Below are positions 12,105 to 23,470 of a stretch of DNA of 64,000 nucleotides, one piece after another. Each line of letters opens with the position of its first letter. Positions within the stretch are counted from its first letter, which is position 1. The notes under the pieces are model-generated. The model searched no databases and had not been told where the DNA came from. It worked only from the letters and a program-made list of their open reading frames with translations. Both the position numbers and the translations under genes were made by a program. The stretch covers positions 3,371,941 to 3,435,940 of the forward strand of contig NC_136005.1 of the NCBI RefSeq assembly GCF_048128805.1, written 5' to 3'. This stretch comes from Centroberyx gerrardi (Eukaryota; Chordata; Actinopteri; Beryciformes; Berycidae).

Positions 12105-12587
12105 TCACCATTCATCCGCGGCCCTGTTGGAGTCCTCATCGGCCACGGCGCAGTCCAGCCGCTGCACACCCGGAAGGGCCAAGTCCCTTTCGTTCAGCTT
12201 CTCCAGAAACGAGGAGAGCAGCCGTTTGTTTAAATGGTCCGTCAGGGTCCTCTCCTCTTCCACCCGCTCCTTGGCGACATTTCCATCCGCCTCCCCTCCC
12301 TCCCTCGCGGGCTCCGGGCTGTGCTGCGGAGGGGCCGGCCGGTGGTTGAAGGACACGCCGTTCGAGTGTTCGCCCTCCCCGGACTGCTGCTCCGTCCAGC
12401 TCCCGGCGTCCGCCTCGGGTTCCGTCTCCATCCGCGATATTAAAGTGGTTTGCAGCGCGGCATTCTCCAGCTCTTTCAGTCGTTTGCTGTGGGAGCCTGC
12501 GGCCGAGTTCAGGCTGCAGGGAGGAGGCTCATTTCCAGCCTGGTTCTGGTTGTTGTTACTGTGCGGAGGCTCACTTGCTTGCTCCAT
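12105..12587 (-). CDS. Unrecognised 160-aa protein, intronless, GC-rich
   Basis: An open frame of 160 codons from an ATG (complement of 12585-12587, A at -3 and G at +4) to TGA (12105-12107). I do not recognise the family. The sequence is hydrophilic: an Asn/Gln/Pro-rich start (MEQASEPPHSNNNQNQAGNE), a short charged helix (KRLKELENAAL), an acidic Gly/Glu middle, then a more conserved-looking helical C-terminal block (LTDHLNKRLLSSFLEKLNER) ending AADEW. No signal peptide or membrane segment is visible. The surrounding 12.1-12.65 kb is much richer in GC and CpG than its flanks, as expected of a CpG-island gene start. A minus-strand AATAAA (TTTATT at 11873-11878) lies about 230 bases after the stop. 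It could be a small intronless gene, a retrocopy, or a first exon. The opposite strand is also open, but its frames have no recognisable content. Confidence 0.5.
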   Translation of the reverse strand: MEQASEPPHSNNNQNQAGNEPPPCSLNSAAGSHSKRLKELENAALQTTLISRMETEPEADAGSWTEQQSGEGEHSNGVSFNHRPAPPQHSPEPAREGGEADGNVAKERVEEERTLTDHLNKRLLSSFLEKLNERDLALPGVQRLDCAVADEDSNRAADEW

Positions 12588-13716
12588 AATGCTCTGCGTC
12601 AGGAGTGCAGACTGAGAGATGGCGCCCCATGTGGCCGCCTCTAATACTGCAGCAAATTGGTTATGGCAAGGTGTGGGCGCTCACTGCAGGGTTGGAGCCA
12701 TTCATGAACTGAATTGACAGTGCATGGTAAATTCCAATTCAATTCAATGGAGCTGGAATTGGAATTGAATTGAATTGAATTGAAATGACAGTAAAAAAAA
12801 AAAAATTTGAATTCCATTAAATTCCATGAAAGTCCACTTCTAAGAGAGTTTGTCTTGACTCGCTAAACATTATAAATCAAACATTAAGAATCAAATAAAA
12901 GACAGGTCAACAAATCAAATACATTCAATCATAATATATGTAATGACATGTTCAGTATCAAATCCCACCTGAATGGCACTTTTAACAGGTTCAGTATTGA
13001 TAATATATAACACTACGACGCGTAATCTCAGATATGTGTTTAGAAAAAACAAGAAAACATGGGATTTCACAGAATTTAATGGAATTAAATTTAAATTCCA
13101 CTTCTAATTTCTCTGTTGAACTGACCCCAACCCTGATTCACTGAGTCCAACTTTGTTATTGTAGTTTTTATCATGATGATGAAACTTTAACCCTGTAAGG
13201 TTTTCTATAAAGTGTTGCACATGTTATTTTGTCAGCACACTCAACCGAATGACCCATACCATTAAAGTCCATATTCTAAGAAATGAACAGTTAGACAAAA
13301 TGAAGATAATTCACAGAACCGTATAACAGTATAACAAATGAGAAATTATGAGAAAATGAAGAAAAACTTTTATGAACTTATAGCATGTTTACGTGATGTG
13401 CAAACAGTGCTTGTATTGACATATACAGCTCTACAGAGGGCTTTCAGATGTGCAGAAAGTGTGTAAGAAGGTAGATGTACATTGTCTAAACACCTTCCAG
13501 TAGGCATGTGCTGAACATGCAGGTTTGGATGTGTGCATTCTTGACTGTCTACCGTATCACCAGTATTCTGCAATTTATAAATAAGTGAGTAAACCATGTA
13601 AGGTGGGTTATACTACATTACATTTGTGGGTGCACCTGTAGGCCTAGGTGCATGGACAGTTTGATTTTTCTTTCCATTCTGTTTGTCTCCGTCAAGCTTC
13701 CGTAGTGCTGGTGTCC
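12588..13716. other. Head-to-head spacer between the minus-strand gene and cluap1
   Basis: The CpG-rich start of the minus-strand gene fades by about 12.65 kb. Then come short AATTG/GAATT tandem repeats (12728-12788, and a related stretch near 13070-13110) and AT-rich unique sequence. No gene was seen before the X-box at 13717. Confidence 0.5.
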
Positions 13717-13730
13717 GTTTCCATAGAGAC
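13717..13730 (+). promoter_or_regulatory. RFX-type X-box upstream of cluap1
   Basis: The sequence GTTTCCATAGAGAC fits the X-box consensus RYYNYY-N(1-3)-RRNRAC with a 2-base spacer. X-boxes bind RFX factors, which drive ciliary genes including IFT-B subunits. It lies immediately before a probable untranslated first exon ending at 13767 (GAAG/GTAATA) and about 0.8 kb before the cluap1 start codon. This is where a cluap1 promoter element would be expected. The motif match is seen; regulation is inferred. Confidence 0.65.
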
Positions 13731-13767
13731 GGCCGGACGGACGTTAGCGTAGACAGAGCTACTGAAG
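13731..13767 (+). other. cluap1: Probable 5' untranslated exon of cluap1 (end at splice donor)
   Basis: The sequence after the X-box leads to a good splice donor (GAAG/GTAATA at 13767/13768). The coding exon of cluap1 opens with an acceptor at 14490 followed by 43 untranslated bases, so an upstream noncoding exon must exist, and this is the best candidate. The transcription start is not determined. Confidence 0.45.
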
Positions 13768-14390
13768 GTAATAAAACAGTTTCAATTCCCTTTAGAAATA
13801 CTGGGTTTCCTAACATGTAACTAGATATTTCGGTGGGTATTTTCTCGTTTTGTAGGCTGTGATGGTTCTTATAACAGTAGCTAACCGTTAGCGAGAGCAA
13901 GTGTTAGCTTTTTGGCTTCGGTTTGCTAACCACAAACTAGTAACGCTAACTAGCTAGCTAGCTTACTAGGCTAGTTAGGTGAGTATGACAACTTTGCAAC
14001 CCTAACGCTGCCATATTTAATTTGCCTGTGTGTCAAGCATACAATAAATCACAGTTATTTATCTAACACAGAATGATAGCCCAGATGTCTCCTCACCCCC
14101 ATCCCCTTCAACAACACAATATCTTGCTTTCCTGTTAGTGATTTATTTCTTCTAACCGATTGTATAATGTGTTTTTTCATTTCTGAAATGTGTTTATGGT
14201 ATTGGTCATCCAATGGGCTGATTGTATGGTGTATTTTTTAAGCCCACGATAATGGGTGTATGATATTTCTATCCCATGCTGCTGTTTGTTGAGCTTTCTT
14301 CTATACTTTTATCTTTTTGATGCTGCGGCTTCAATGTAGAAGACAGATTTTTCTGCAGAGGCGATACAGTTCGCATCTTATTTTATATCT

Positions 14391-14392
<2 letters not shown>

Positions 14393-14432
<40 letters not shown>
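14393..14432. repeat. (CA)n microsatellite
   Basis: Twenty uninterrupted CA units in the first cluap1 intron, about 58 bases before the acceptor of the first coding exon. Confidence 0.95.
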
Positions 14433-14434
<2 letters not shown>

Positions 14435-14533
14435 ACACATACTTTCTGGTATCTGTGAATGTGACTGTACTCTCTCTGTTTTGCTACCAGAGGAGGACTC
14501 ACTGCATGTTGAAGTCCAGAGCCAGCAGTCAAA

Positions 14534-17500
14534 ATGTCCTTCAGAGACTTGCGAAGTAAGTGGCTCTCACTATCTGCCCCATTTCATGTAGTAAGTGTTT
14601 TATTACTGTACTGAACAGGATGTGGAGCTTTGTTTCCCTTAAAAATGTTCTCTGTATTGGTCATCATGGCTACAGTTAACCAGTGCTTCTTTTCACTTGT
14701 CAGATTTCACTGAAATGATGCGGGCGCTGGGCTATCCTCGCCTGATATCCATGGAGAACTTCAGGACACCAAATTTCACTCTGGTGGCAGAGATCCTCAT
14801 ATGGCTTGTAAAGAGGTAAGCCCATGCTGTGCTTTGAACAAAAGTACACTGAAAGCTTCTACCAAGGTGTATACATTTCACCTATAAATGTGGAAAGTGT
14901 TAAAGTCACAAGGAACCAGCATTTTGATGGGAAAAATTCACAGTTGCAGTTATTTCTTTTGCATTTATCATTAAGTAAGTACACATTATAATATGGAGAA
15001 TTAGCTAAGTAATTTTTCATTTCATTATGCTCTTAATGAATTCATACACCTTGGGAACAGCTTTCAGTATGCTGTCTGCTTTTGTACTTTTCTACTTTCT
15101 GGTTTAGATTGGATGTGTGTGTTTTTGCTCTATCTTTCCCTCTCATTCTCTGTCCATGCAGATATGAGCCTCAGATGGATATTCCCACTGATGTGGATAC
15201 AGAGTCAGACAGAATATTCTTCATTAAGGCCGTGGCCCAATTCATGGTGATGTTATTTATGTCTCAATTCTATACAGACTGTACCATTTAAAGGAAAAAT
15301 CCACCTGCAGATATTCTTACACAAGTAGATATCATCAGTCTGTGATGTTCAATACATTCCAGCAGTTATTTTGTGATGAAGTTTTGTAATTTATATTTTT
15401 GGTGAACCCACTTTCCCTCAACCTGCCTCATCTACTTCTGCTTGGGTTAGTGATTTACTACGTTTCCCAGAATGCCTTTCAACAACCCTCAGAGAAGGGG
15501 CGTGAACTTGTTGCTTTCAATCAAAGATGGATGTATGGACATATAAATAGAAAATTATATAATTAGTAGATAGATTATCCACAGGAATAAGAGAAATACA
15601 CCAAACAACTAAATCGACCCAGAAATGCAAAGTACATCACCAATAGAGTGTTTTACGGTGGATTTTTCCTTTAATCTCGGTGGATATCTAGACGTCAAGC
15701 CTGCGTTTAGTCAGCTAATCTCATTTAACCCTCATCTCACCCGTTTGCAGGCAACTAAGGCTCACATCAAGCTGAACACCAAGCGTCTCTACCAGGCCGA
15801 CGGCTACGCGGTGAAAGAGATGCTGAAGATCACCTCAGTGCTGTACAGCGCCATGAAGACCAAGGAGATGGCTCTGGGAGACCGGGTGGAGGAGGACAAC
15901 AGCAAGTTCAAGTTCGACCTCGGCTCACGGGTGAGGTGGAGTTCAGCACCGCTCTCTGCTCTGGCTTCATCCATTCAGTTTTCCTGAAGATGAGGTCATT
16001 CTTTTCATATTATTGGAGTAAAAATGGTTTGAACAGCTCCAAATTTCATCAATGATCTCTCGTAGGAATCTGGTTAATGAAATGGCATGGTCATTTTTCC
16101 AATGGAAAGACAGACTTTCACAGTATTTGTTTTTTTTTATATTCAGGGATAGTTTGTTTAGTTGGAACAGTTAGATTTTTTCTAAAGCAGAGTTTGCTTC
16201 AGCTATGTGTGAAGCAGAAATTTGTCTTCGTCTTCGCTCCAGGTTTCAGACCTTAAAGTCGCTCGGCAGCTGGCATCAGAGATCACGTCTAAAGGAGCGT
16301 CTCTGTACGACTTACTGGGGAAGGAGGTGGACCTGAGGGTGAGGGAAGACACACACACACACACTGTACTCTGTTTTCCTTGATCTAGAGAACTCAAACG
16401 TTATAATGCAACGTAGGAAAAATTGTAAAACAATTTAGGAAAATGTACTTTCGCAGAATGACAATCGAAAAATCAGTTTTGGTGCAATTTCTCTTCAAAA
16501 AAACACAGACTAGAGAGTCAAGTCAAATTTATTCATCAAGCATCATACAATTCAACTCAAAGTCCTTTACAAACATGATTTAAAAAACATTAAAAATCTG
16601 ACTAACATGCATCGTCGGCTTTACATTGGCCTTATGCTTAGCTGTTCCACTTTCAATACATGGAGCTCTTTCGCTCTGATGATACCTTCTGTGCAGTTGC
16701 AACCCAGTATAATAGAAAGACAGCAGTGACAATGGAGCCGGTGATTCAGTAGGTTACTCTTCTGTCTTTGTCTTCTGTCTCCCTCAGGAAATGAGAACTG
16801 CGGCCATTGCTAGACCTCTGGAGATCAATGAGACTGAAAAGGCCCTGAGAGCAGCCATCAAGGAGGTTTTGGTATGTGGTTTCGATCAGGTTTCGATTCG
16901 ATTCCCTCATCCTGCAGTCTGTTTTCTGTGGTGTCATTCAGGGTCTGAAATACAATGTAAAATGCAGTGTAGATGCCGGTAGAGGCTGACAGTCCTCTGA
17001 GTGATGGTCTTGTTTGTTTATAGTAATTATACTAATGTGTCAAAATTAATGTGATTTATTGATGTTAAAATACTGCACATAACACCTTTTAATAAAGTAG
17101 AAAATGTCCCCATGTCTTTGTGTTGACTGTGTAGGAAAATGTGGAGAAGACCAAGGACATGCTGAATAACGTTGTGTCTGATGAGACCAGTCTGGAGGCC
17201 AAGATAGAAAAGAAGAAGCAGGAGCTGGAGAGGAATCAGAAGAGGCTGCAGACCCTGCAGAGTGTCAGGTCAGTTCACAGTCTGGTTCAGGATTGACAGC
17301 TGGTGGAAAGAGAGAAGAAGCATTTGAACATCAGTGAGCGAGTGCTCTGTCCAGAGAAACCTGGACTCAACTACAATGGTTGAATCTGCTGCCAAAAGAT
17401 TTCTCCACCCTACCAGTCACTAAGAAAAAGAAATGACATGATTCATGGGTAAGTCCTTCAAGCCTTCCAAAATTCAAACAGTTATCTCCTGCTGCCACTT

Positions 17501-20500
17501 GGGGTCGCCAAAATGTGAAGTTGCCTAGTGCAGCTTTAACTGTAAACTAAACTGAAGTGATTTTCATTTTAAGATGGACATTGTTATCAAAACATGTCAT
17601 AGGAATAGTCAGCAAATCTTTAAAATACCAAAAAATTTGCCATTCAAGCTGCTTCAGCCATATTGAAGATTTCTTTCTTCCACTGCTGCAAGTATTTGAG
17701 CAAAAGCTGTAATGCGTAATGATGTTGCTGGAATTTCTCTTGAAAGATAGGAAATTCTGCTCTAAGACTCCCACTTTGTCTTTGTTTATCTCCTCAGAAA
17801 TGACTATGAATAAAACCACAAACAAAGGAAAGTTATAGCTGTAGAAACTGGGAGAACTAGATTGTACTTTGCCTCTCTTCCTCTCTCAATCTCTCAGGCC
17901 GGCGTTCATGGACGAATATGAGAAGATCGAGGAGGAGCTTCAGAAGCAGTATGAGACCTTCGTGGAGAAGTTCAGGAACCTCAGCTTCCTGGAGTCCCAG
18001 CTGGAGGAATACCATCGACTAGAGCAGGAGAGGTTTGAGGTGCGTGTGTGTGTATTTAGCATAGATTAGCAATTAGCAACAGGACTTTTTGTATACTGCT
18101 AATAACTGTTATACCAAAAAAAGACTAGTAGTAGAATTTTTCTTCAATTTATCTCCAGCACTGGTCTGCAGACCTGGGCTTGAGAAACACTGCTGTAGAT
18201 GTCTTACAGACTTGTAAGTTTACAGACTTACAAGGAGTGCAAAAGTAGAATAAGCTTCAATTTCCTAGATCAGTCAAAATTCCTAGCAACCAAAAATAAG
18301 GAGGGCAAAGTTCAGGGCCTTAGTGAGCTTACAATATTCTTGCGACCATAGAATGATAGCATAAGAGCGAAGTAGTTAGAAATAGAATAAGAGCTAAGGA
18401 GAGAGATTGAAGGGATTTAGAGTGAGTAGAGAGGAGATATTATTTAGTGGGGAGGAGGTGTTGTGAGGTACTTACTGAAAAAGAAGAGTTTTCACCCTGT
18501 GGTGGAAAATGGGGGCTCTTTACGTTGAGAAAGTTGTTGACTTGGCTTGTGCATTCGACTGACGTTTGAAGGCTCATGTGTGATGACAGACGTTTGATGG
18601 CTCCTGTGTTGCATTTCTCTTTTTGTCTGTCTGTCTCCACCACAGGAGGCTGAAAACACGCTGAGGATGATGCAGCACAAACTCAGGGAGGAGGAGAGGA
18701 ACCAGATGAAGAGTTCCTGTGAGACAAACACACATGCTGACACACACACTTGAAGCAAAGCAGTAATGACATCATCTCAACCCTTTTTTTGTGCTTCCAC
18801 ACCCTCCCTCTAACGCAGTGTGTAAATATATTTTCTGTAGTGAAAGATGAAGACTCGGACATGGACGTTCCGGAGGACGAAGGTTCGGACAGCGACATGG
18901 ACGAGTTCCGGCCTCCTAAACCACGGCCCACCAGAAACACCATGGCAGGTACGCAGACCAGGGATTTATCCAAATGAATATTCAGTGTGTGCAAAATTTA
19001 CAAAGGCTAAAGCAGATTATGGACAAACACAAAACACCTCCATCACTCTCTGCTCTCTACAGTACTGATCGGTTGCTTATCTCATCTTGGCTTTTGTCAC
19101 ACTTCCAAGGAGTTCACACAAAGCTGGTCAGCCAGTTTGGCTGGGTCCATGTTCCTCGCTTGTAGGAAGCTGAATGATTTTTGAAATGATTCAGCATTGT
19201 TATGGCAGAGTCATGGTACTTTACACTGAACAAGATTGTCCTTTACTTTTCTATGGCTTTGATAATGTAATTGCTACGGAAAGCCAAAGATTCAGTACAA
19301 AACAAAGCCAGACACCAGTCGCCCTCTAGTGGATGCTCTACGCCATAGTTCATACTCAGCTGTTTTAGCTCTACATACTGTACATATAGTAGTTCCAGTC
19401 TGTTAAAATTATTTTAATGACGCATCTCAGCAAAAGTGTTATCGGCCAATTTACAAAAGTCAATGTTGATCCCTGGCAATGAATATTCGGGCAATGTCCA
19501 AACCAAATAAAACAGTATTTTCACAGGAGAAACTGTCCACAGTTTCAACTGTCTCCATTACCACACCACATCAGATTAAAATATTTCCCATATTGTATAA
19601 ATGTTGAAAAACTTATTTCATCCATCAGTCCACTTTATTTGCCTTGCTCAGTTCCATGTACGTCAAAGTAATGAGACTTGTAAATATCAGGAGTAACACA
19701 GAGTTCATCTGTGCTGTACTGTTCAGTCTGTGAAACGTATTGCCACAGGTACATGGGTTCCAAAACCTCAAGGAGAAACCTGCACACTGATAAAAATGAG
19801 GGAATTTCCACACAAAAGGCTAACCAATGCAAAAAAAAAAAGTTTATGTTCAATCCATAAACGCATTGTGAAAAAACAAGCAAAAATCATTCTAATCAAA
19901 CCTATTTCTATTACCTATCTACCTCATATTTTACCCAACTTTCATTTTTTCCCTAGGAAGAGGAGCAGCTCGATTCATCGGAAACATGCAGGGTGGAGAC
20001 AGCGATGAGGTTAGTACTGTTGTAACCATGGCAACAGCTGCCTTTAATACCAAGATTACTTCCTGTTATGCCTTAAGTTAACCCTGATATGTAACCTTTG
20101 TTCTTGTAATGTGACTCATTTCACAGGCAAACATTACACACCTCTTACAGCATCACTCAAAACCCTTTCTGAATCGTTAGGATCCGCTGTTACATTTGGA
20201 ATAGAAGTGATCCACCAGGTAGTTTGTGTTTTAATAGTTTTAATAGTTAATTAAGTAAATTTAATAGTTTTAAGTCTCAAGAAAATGTGCTCACTGCCGC
20301 CCCACACAGTCACCAGTAAACTCCTTACATTAAGAAAGAATCTGTGAATCTTCTGAGCAAAAAATATCCATAAGTGCACACTTTGTTTAAGAAGCGATCC
20401 TTGTAGTTCTGCCTTTCATGCAGGAGACACTTTCGCCTGATAACCTTGTTGATCCTGCCTTATTATAAGGAGTTTATTGGTGAGCATGTAGGGCGATAGC

Positions 20501-21549
20501 GAGCACCTTTTCATTTTGTGTGTTAGAAGCTGGAAAATTAGTAGAAGATGAAGGAATAATAAGCAAAACAGTTACAAAAGTTGAGATTTTCCTGCTGGAT
20601 CATCTGAACGTAGAATTTACCGGTGGATTGTAAAAAGTTTGTTTCATTGATTTGATTCAGAAAATATATTGAGTGATGTTCTATGAATTGTGTAATGTTT
20701 GCCAGCTAAAGAAGCCACATTGCAAGAATAGAGTCTTGGATGGAGTTTGGAGAGATGTTCTCTCAGTATAAGAGAGAATTCCAGGTACCACGGCTAACTT
20801 AAGTTAAGGCACTGCTGTACAGAAAGAAAGAAAGTGCCAGTCAGCTTCCCCCCAGTTACTGACAGTTTTCTCTCCAAGAAGAGAGTTACAGAGGCTAATT
20901 AGACTCATGGACAAGTGATTTAGGCTGGATTGCACCAACAAAGATTAATTTTTAAACTGGATTAAAACATCATTTATCAATAAATTCTGTTGCGCCAAAC
21001 TTTACACCTGGTTTAAGAATAAGCAAGATTAACTTTAACCTTCTTTTACATCTCAGTTTAGTTTTTACTTTAAACCTAGATTATCTTAAATCCTGTTGCT
21101 TCATTCAAACTGAGGTGGTTTAACTCTCATAATTGCAGCTTTTTGCATAATCTTGGTTTAAATCATTTACAGTTAGGTTTAAATAATTAATCGTAGGTTT
21201 ACTAAACTAGCGTTAAATTTAAATTGTGCAGCACTAGCTCTAGTTAGTTTGAAATCTAGGTTTTCCTAATAAACTTCGTTTTACTGAACTCTGATTATCA
21301 TTAATCTTAACATTAAATTAAACTGTATTGGTGCAATCCACCCTTAGTGTCTCAGTGGAAATGTCTATTGGGGTTTATTACACTGAAACTGGTATCCGCT
21401 GATGTAGAGACAAATTAGAAACAGCCTTTAGGGCTTTCCTCTCTTCCTCTCTCTTTCTTCACCATCACACTTTCTCTCTCTTCATCAGCCTTTCTGCCAC
21501 CTCTTCCATTTTCGCTCCCGGTGGACCAAGAAGGCGCTCTCTGCTCTGC

Positions 21550-21580
<31 letters not shown>

Positions 21581-21633
21581 TCTTCTATAGAATGTCTTGC
21601 ACCTTTTTTGTCATTTTCACCCAAGTGCCCTCT

Positions 21634-21673
<40 letters not shown>

Positions 21674-22822
21674 CTTCGGGTTTCCATCTCTCACATTCTG
21701 CTTTGTATCATTTCAACAGTTTTACCTTTCTCTCTCATTCATATGCATTTCAAAGCCCAGTGTAGACGCTTCCAGAAGCTCGCTCCCTCAAACCAAGACG
21801 CGACAGAAGAGACAGGTTTGTGTGGGAACAGGATCTAATTCACTCCTCATTCCCTTGTATGTATTTAAAGGAAAAATCCTCCCTCAGATACTTAAACACC
21901 GTTAGATATCATCAATCTGTGATATTCAATGCATTCCAGGAGTTATTTTATGAAGAAGTGTTGTAATTTACTTTTTTGGCGAACCCACTTTCCCTCAACC
22001 TGCCTCATCTACTTCTTCAGTTGCCTACGTTTCCCATAATGCCTTTCAACAACCCCCAGAGAAAAAGTGTGAACTTCTTGTTTGCAATCAAATGTGGGCA
22101 TGTGGGCAAATAAATAATTCAAAGTGTGATCATTCAGCTGTGGGAAAAACGTATCTATGATCACGGCCGCCCCCCCTTACTCAAAATGTCATCATGCTGC
22201 ATTGCATTCTGGTCTCTCTCCTGCTCCTGTGGGTGGAGAAATTGGTCTCTCTCCTCTTCTACGATGGATTTCTCCCTGTATGATTGTTGAACGTCTCTTG
22301 GTGCAAAATGGCGGCTCTAGAAGAAGAAGCCCTCGCTCTTTGATTCTGAGGCTGACACCAAAGGGCCCAGAAATGCAAAGTACTTTGCCAATATCTGTTT
22401 TTTTAACAGTGTTAAAGTGTTTTAGGGTGGATTTTTCCTTTAAATTTAGCAAAAGCTTTAGCGGATCCCTATAGCTGTCTTATTGGATGCCTGGTTCCAG
22501 ATGGTCATGGTAGTTCAACTCTCCCACAGTGTGTAGAAGTAGAACCCAGAGAAGCAGTGTTGGCCTTTAGTTATGGGCATCTTGGATTAAAAACTTTTTG
22601 TAACTGTGATGCTTATCAGCGCTGTCTGCTCTCCTGCTGCTGCAGACGGAGGACAGTGAGATCGACGTGGACGAGGACGACGAGGAGGACGAGGAAGGGG
22701 AGGAGGAGGAGAACAAGGATCTGGACGATGACAGTCTGGAGGGTCCGACGTCCAAGACGAGCCGCCCCGCCAGGGGGGGCATGAGACCACCGCTGCTGGA
22801 GGAGAGCGACAACGACTTCTGA
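14534..22822 (+). CDS. cluap1: Clusterin-associated protein 1 / qilin / IFT38
   Basis: Complete 421-residue coding region, close to the 413 aa of human CLUAP1. The protein is an IFT-B subunit needed to build cilia. Coding exons: 14534-14555, 14704-14815, 15162-15246, 15751-15930, 16243-16338, 16788-16871, 17135-17268, 17898-18039, 18646-18718, 18841-18948, 19957-20009, 22646-22822. The start ([20 protein letters not shown]) is the family's conserved N-terminus and the ATG has A at -3. Residues 1 to about 150 form the calponin-homology-like region; about 195-309 are charged heptad-rich coiled coil; 310-345 and 364-395 are very acidic; the end is ESDNDF. An untranslated first exon probably ends at 13767 (GAAG/GTAATA), just after an X-box. 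A polyadenylation signal AATAAA lies at 23053. Introns hold two copies of a TTAA-flanked MITE and a TTA-flanked MITE. Identity is secure. Confidence 0.95.
15287..15674 (+). mobile_element. TTAA-flanked MITE, family A copy 1 (internally deleted)
   Basis: Ends AGGAAAAATCCACC and GGTGGATTTTTCCT are inverted repeats, each bounded by TTAA (15288-15291 region and 15671-15674). Interior shares GAACCCACTTTCCCTCAACC and AATGCCTTTCAACAACC with copies at 21864-22443 and 62690-63216 but lacks their middle part. TTAA duplication points to piggyBac-type transposition. In a cluap1 intron. Confidence 0.8.
20923..21343. mobile_element. TTA-flanked MITE (PIF/Harbinger type)
   Basis: Inverted ends GGCTGGATTGCACCAA and (minus strand) GGGTGGATTGCACCAA, bounded on both sides by TTA (20920-20922 and 21344-21346), the 3-base duplication typical of PIF/Harbinger elements. 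The interior is AT-rich with many TTTAAAC/GTTTAA repeats and no reading frame. In the last cluap1 intron. Confidence 0.75.
21546..21670. repeat. (CT)n microsatellites
   Basis: Two CT runs (about 21546-21577 and 21634-21669) in a pyrimidine-rich stretch of the last cluap1 intron. Confidence 0.9.
21864..22443 (+). mobile_element. TTAA-flanked MITE, family A copy 2 (longest)
   Basis: TTAA/AGGAAAAATCCTCC at left and GGTGGATTTTTCCT/TTAA at right, 580 bases. The interior includes CGCCATTTTGCACCAAGAGA (minus strand: CAAAATGGCGG) and matches the other two copies; no transposase is encoded. Lies in the same cluap1 intron as the TTA-flanked MITE. Confidence 0.85.

Positions 22823-22823
<1 letters not shown>

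Positions 22824-22875
<52 letters not shown>
22824..22875. repeat. (CA)n microsatellite directly after the cluap1 stop
   Basis: About 25 AC units begin two bases after the TGA that ends at 22822, so they are the first part of the cluap1 3'UTR. On the minus strand the tract reads as long Cys-Val frames, which are artefacts. Confidence 0.95.
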
Positions 22876-22876
<1 letters not shown>

Positions 22877-23052
22877 TACGTTATCACTTTATTCCAGCTC
22901 ATAACAGACCGTCTACACAGTCTTATCATGACATTCCTCCCTTCTCAGAAATATGCAGTAACTATACCATGATACACTATGTTGATATTGCCACACAATG
23001 TATCAGTATCGTCATTATTTTTGCATATTTGTATACACTGTTTGTATACTCA

Positions 23053-23058
23053 AATAAA
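23053..23058 (+). terminator. Poly(A) signal of cluap1
   Basis: AATAAA about 230 bases after the cluap1 stop codon, downstream of the CA repeat in the 3'UTR. No alternative hexamer occurs between it and the stop. Confidence 0.55.
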
Positions 23059-23439
23059 ATAGTAATTATTTAATGCCTCCTTTGTGTCGCTTGACATCAG
23101 TATGACAGAAGCATGACTAAAACATGACATGAATTATGATTTAGAATGTGAATTTTTTTTATTTTTATTTTTTACCTTTTTTTTATCGAAAGAACCTTCA
23201 TAAAATACACCAGTGTAGTACAAAAAATAAAGATAATGACACAAAATAAAAAAAACAAAAAACAAAATTGATGTTAAGAAAAGCAAAACGGGATATACAG
23301 CATTTACCTAAATTACACAAAAACCTTATATGAATGAAAAATATTAAAAGTTCTGATGGTCTTTTGTTATGGGAGAGAAAGATTTTATCAATGTAAAGAA
23401 GTTTATGCCAGAATTTGGTTCTGATGCAGCATTGACTGC

Positions 23440-23470
23440 TGATTGGTCCGGGGAATGCTGCGTCATCAGA
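23440..23470 (+). promoter_or_regulatory. Candidate ccdc124 upstream promoter motifs
   Basis: An inverted CCAAT box (ATTGG, 23442-23446) and a CRE-like TGCGTCAT (23459-23466) lie in a locally CpG-richer stretch about 0.9 kb before the ccdc124 coding exon, which starts at an acceptor (24356) and therefore has an upstream noncoding exon. Only the position and motif types support this. Confidence 0.2.

Noticed and set aside
12127..12615. 162-codon plus-strand frame opposite the unrecognised gene
   Set aside because: Both strands are open because of high GC. The minus frame has the better start context, composition and a downstream poly(A) signal; the plus frame is Ser/Cys/Arg-rich without motif.
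22587..22929. Minus-strand Cys-Val repeat frames
   Set aside because: They are translations of the CA microsatellite and the antisense of the acidic cluap1 exon.
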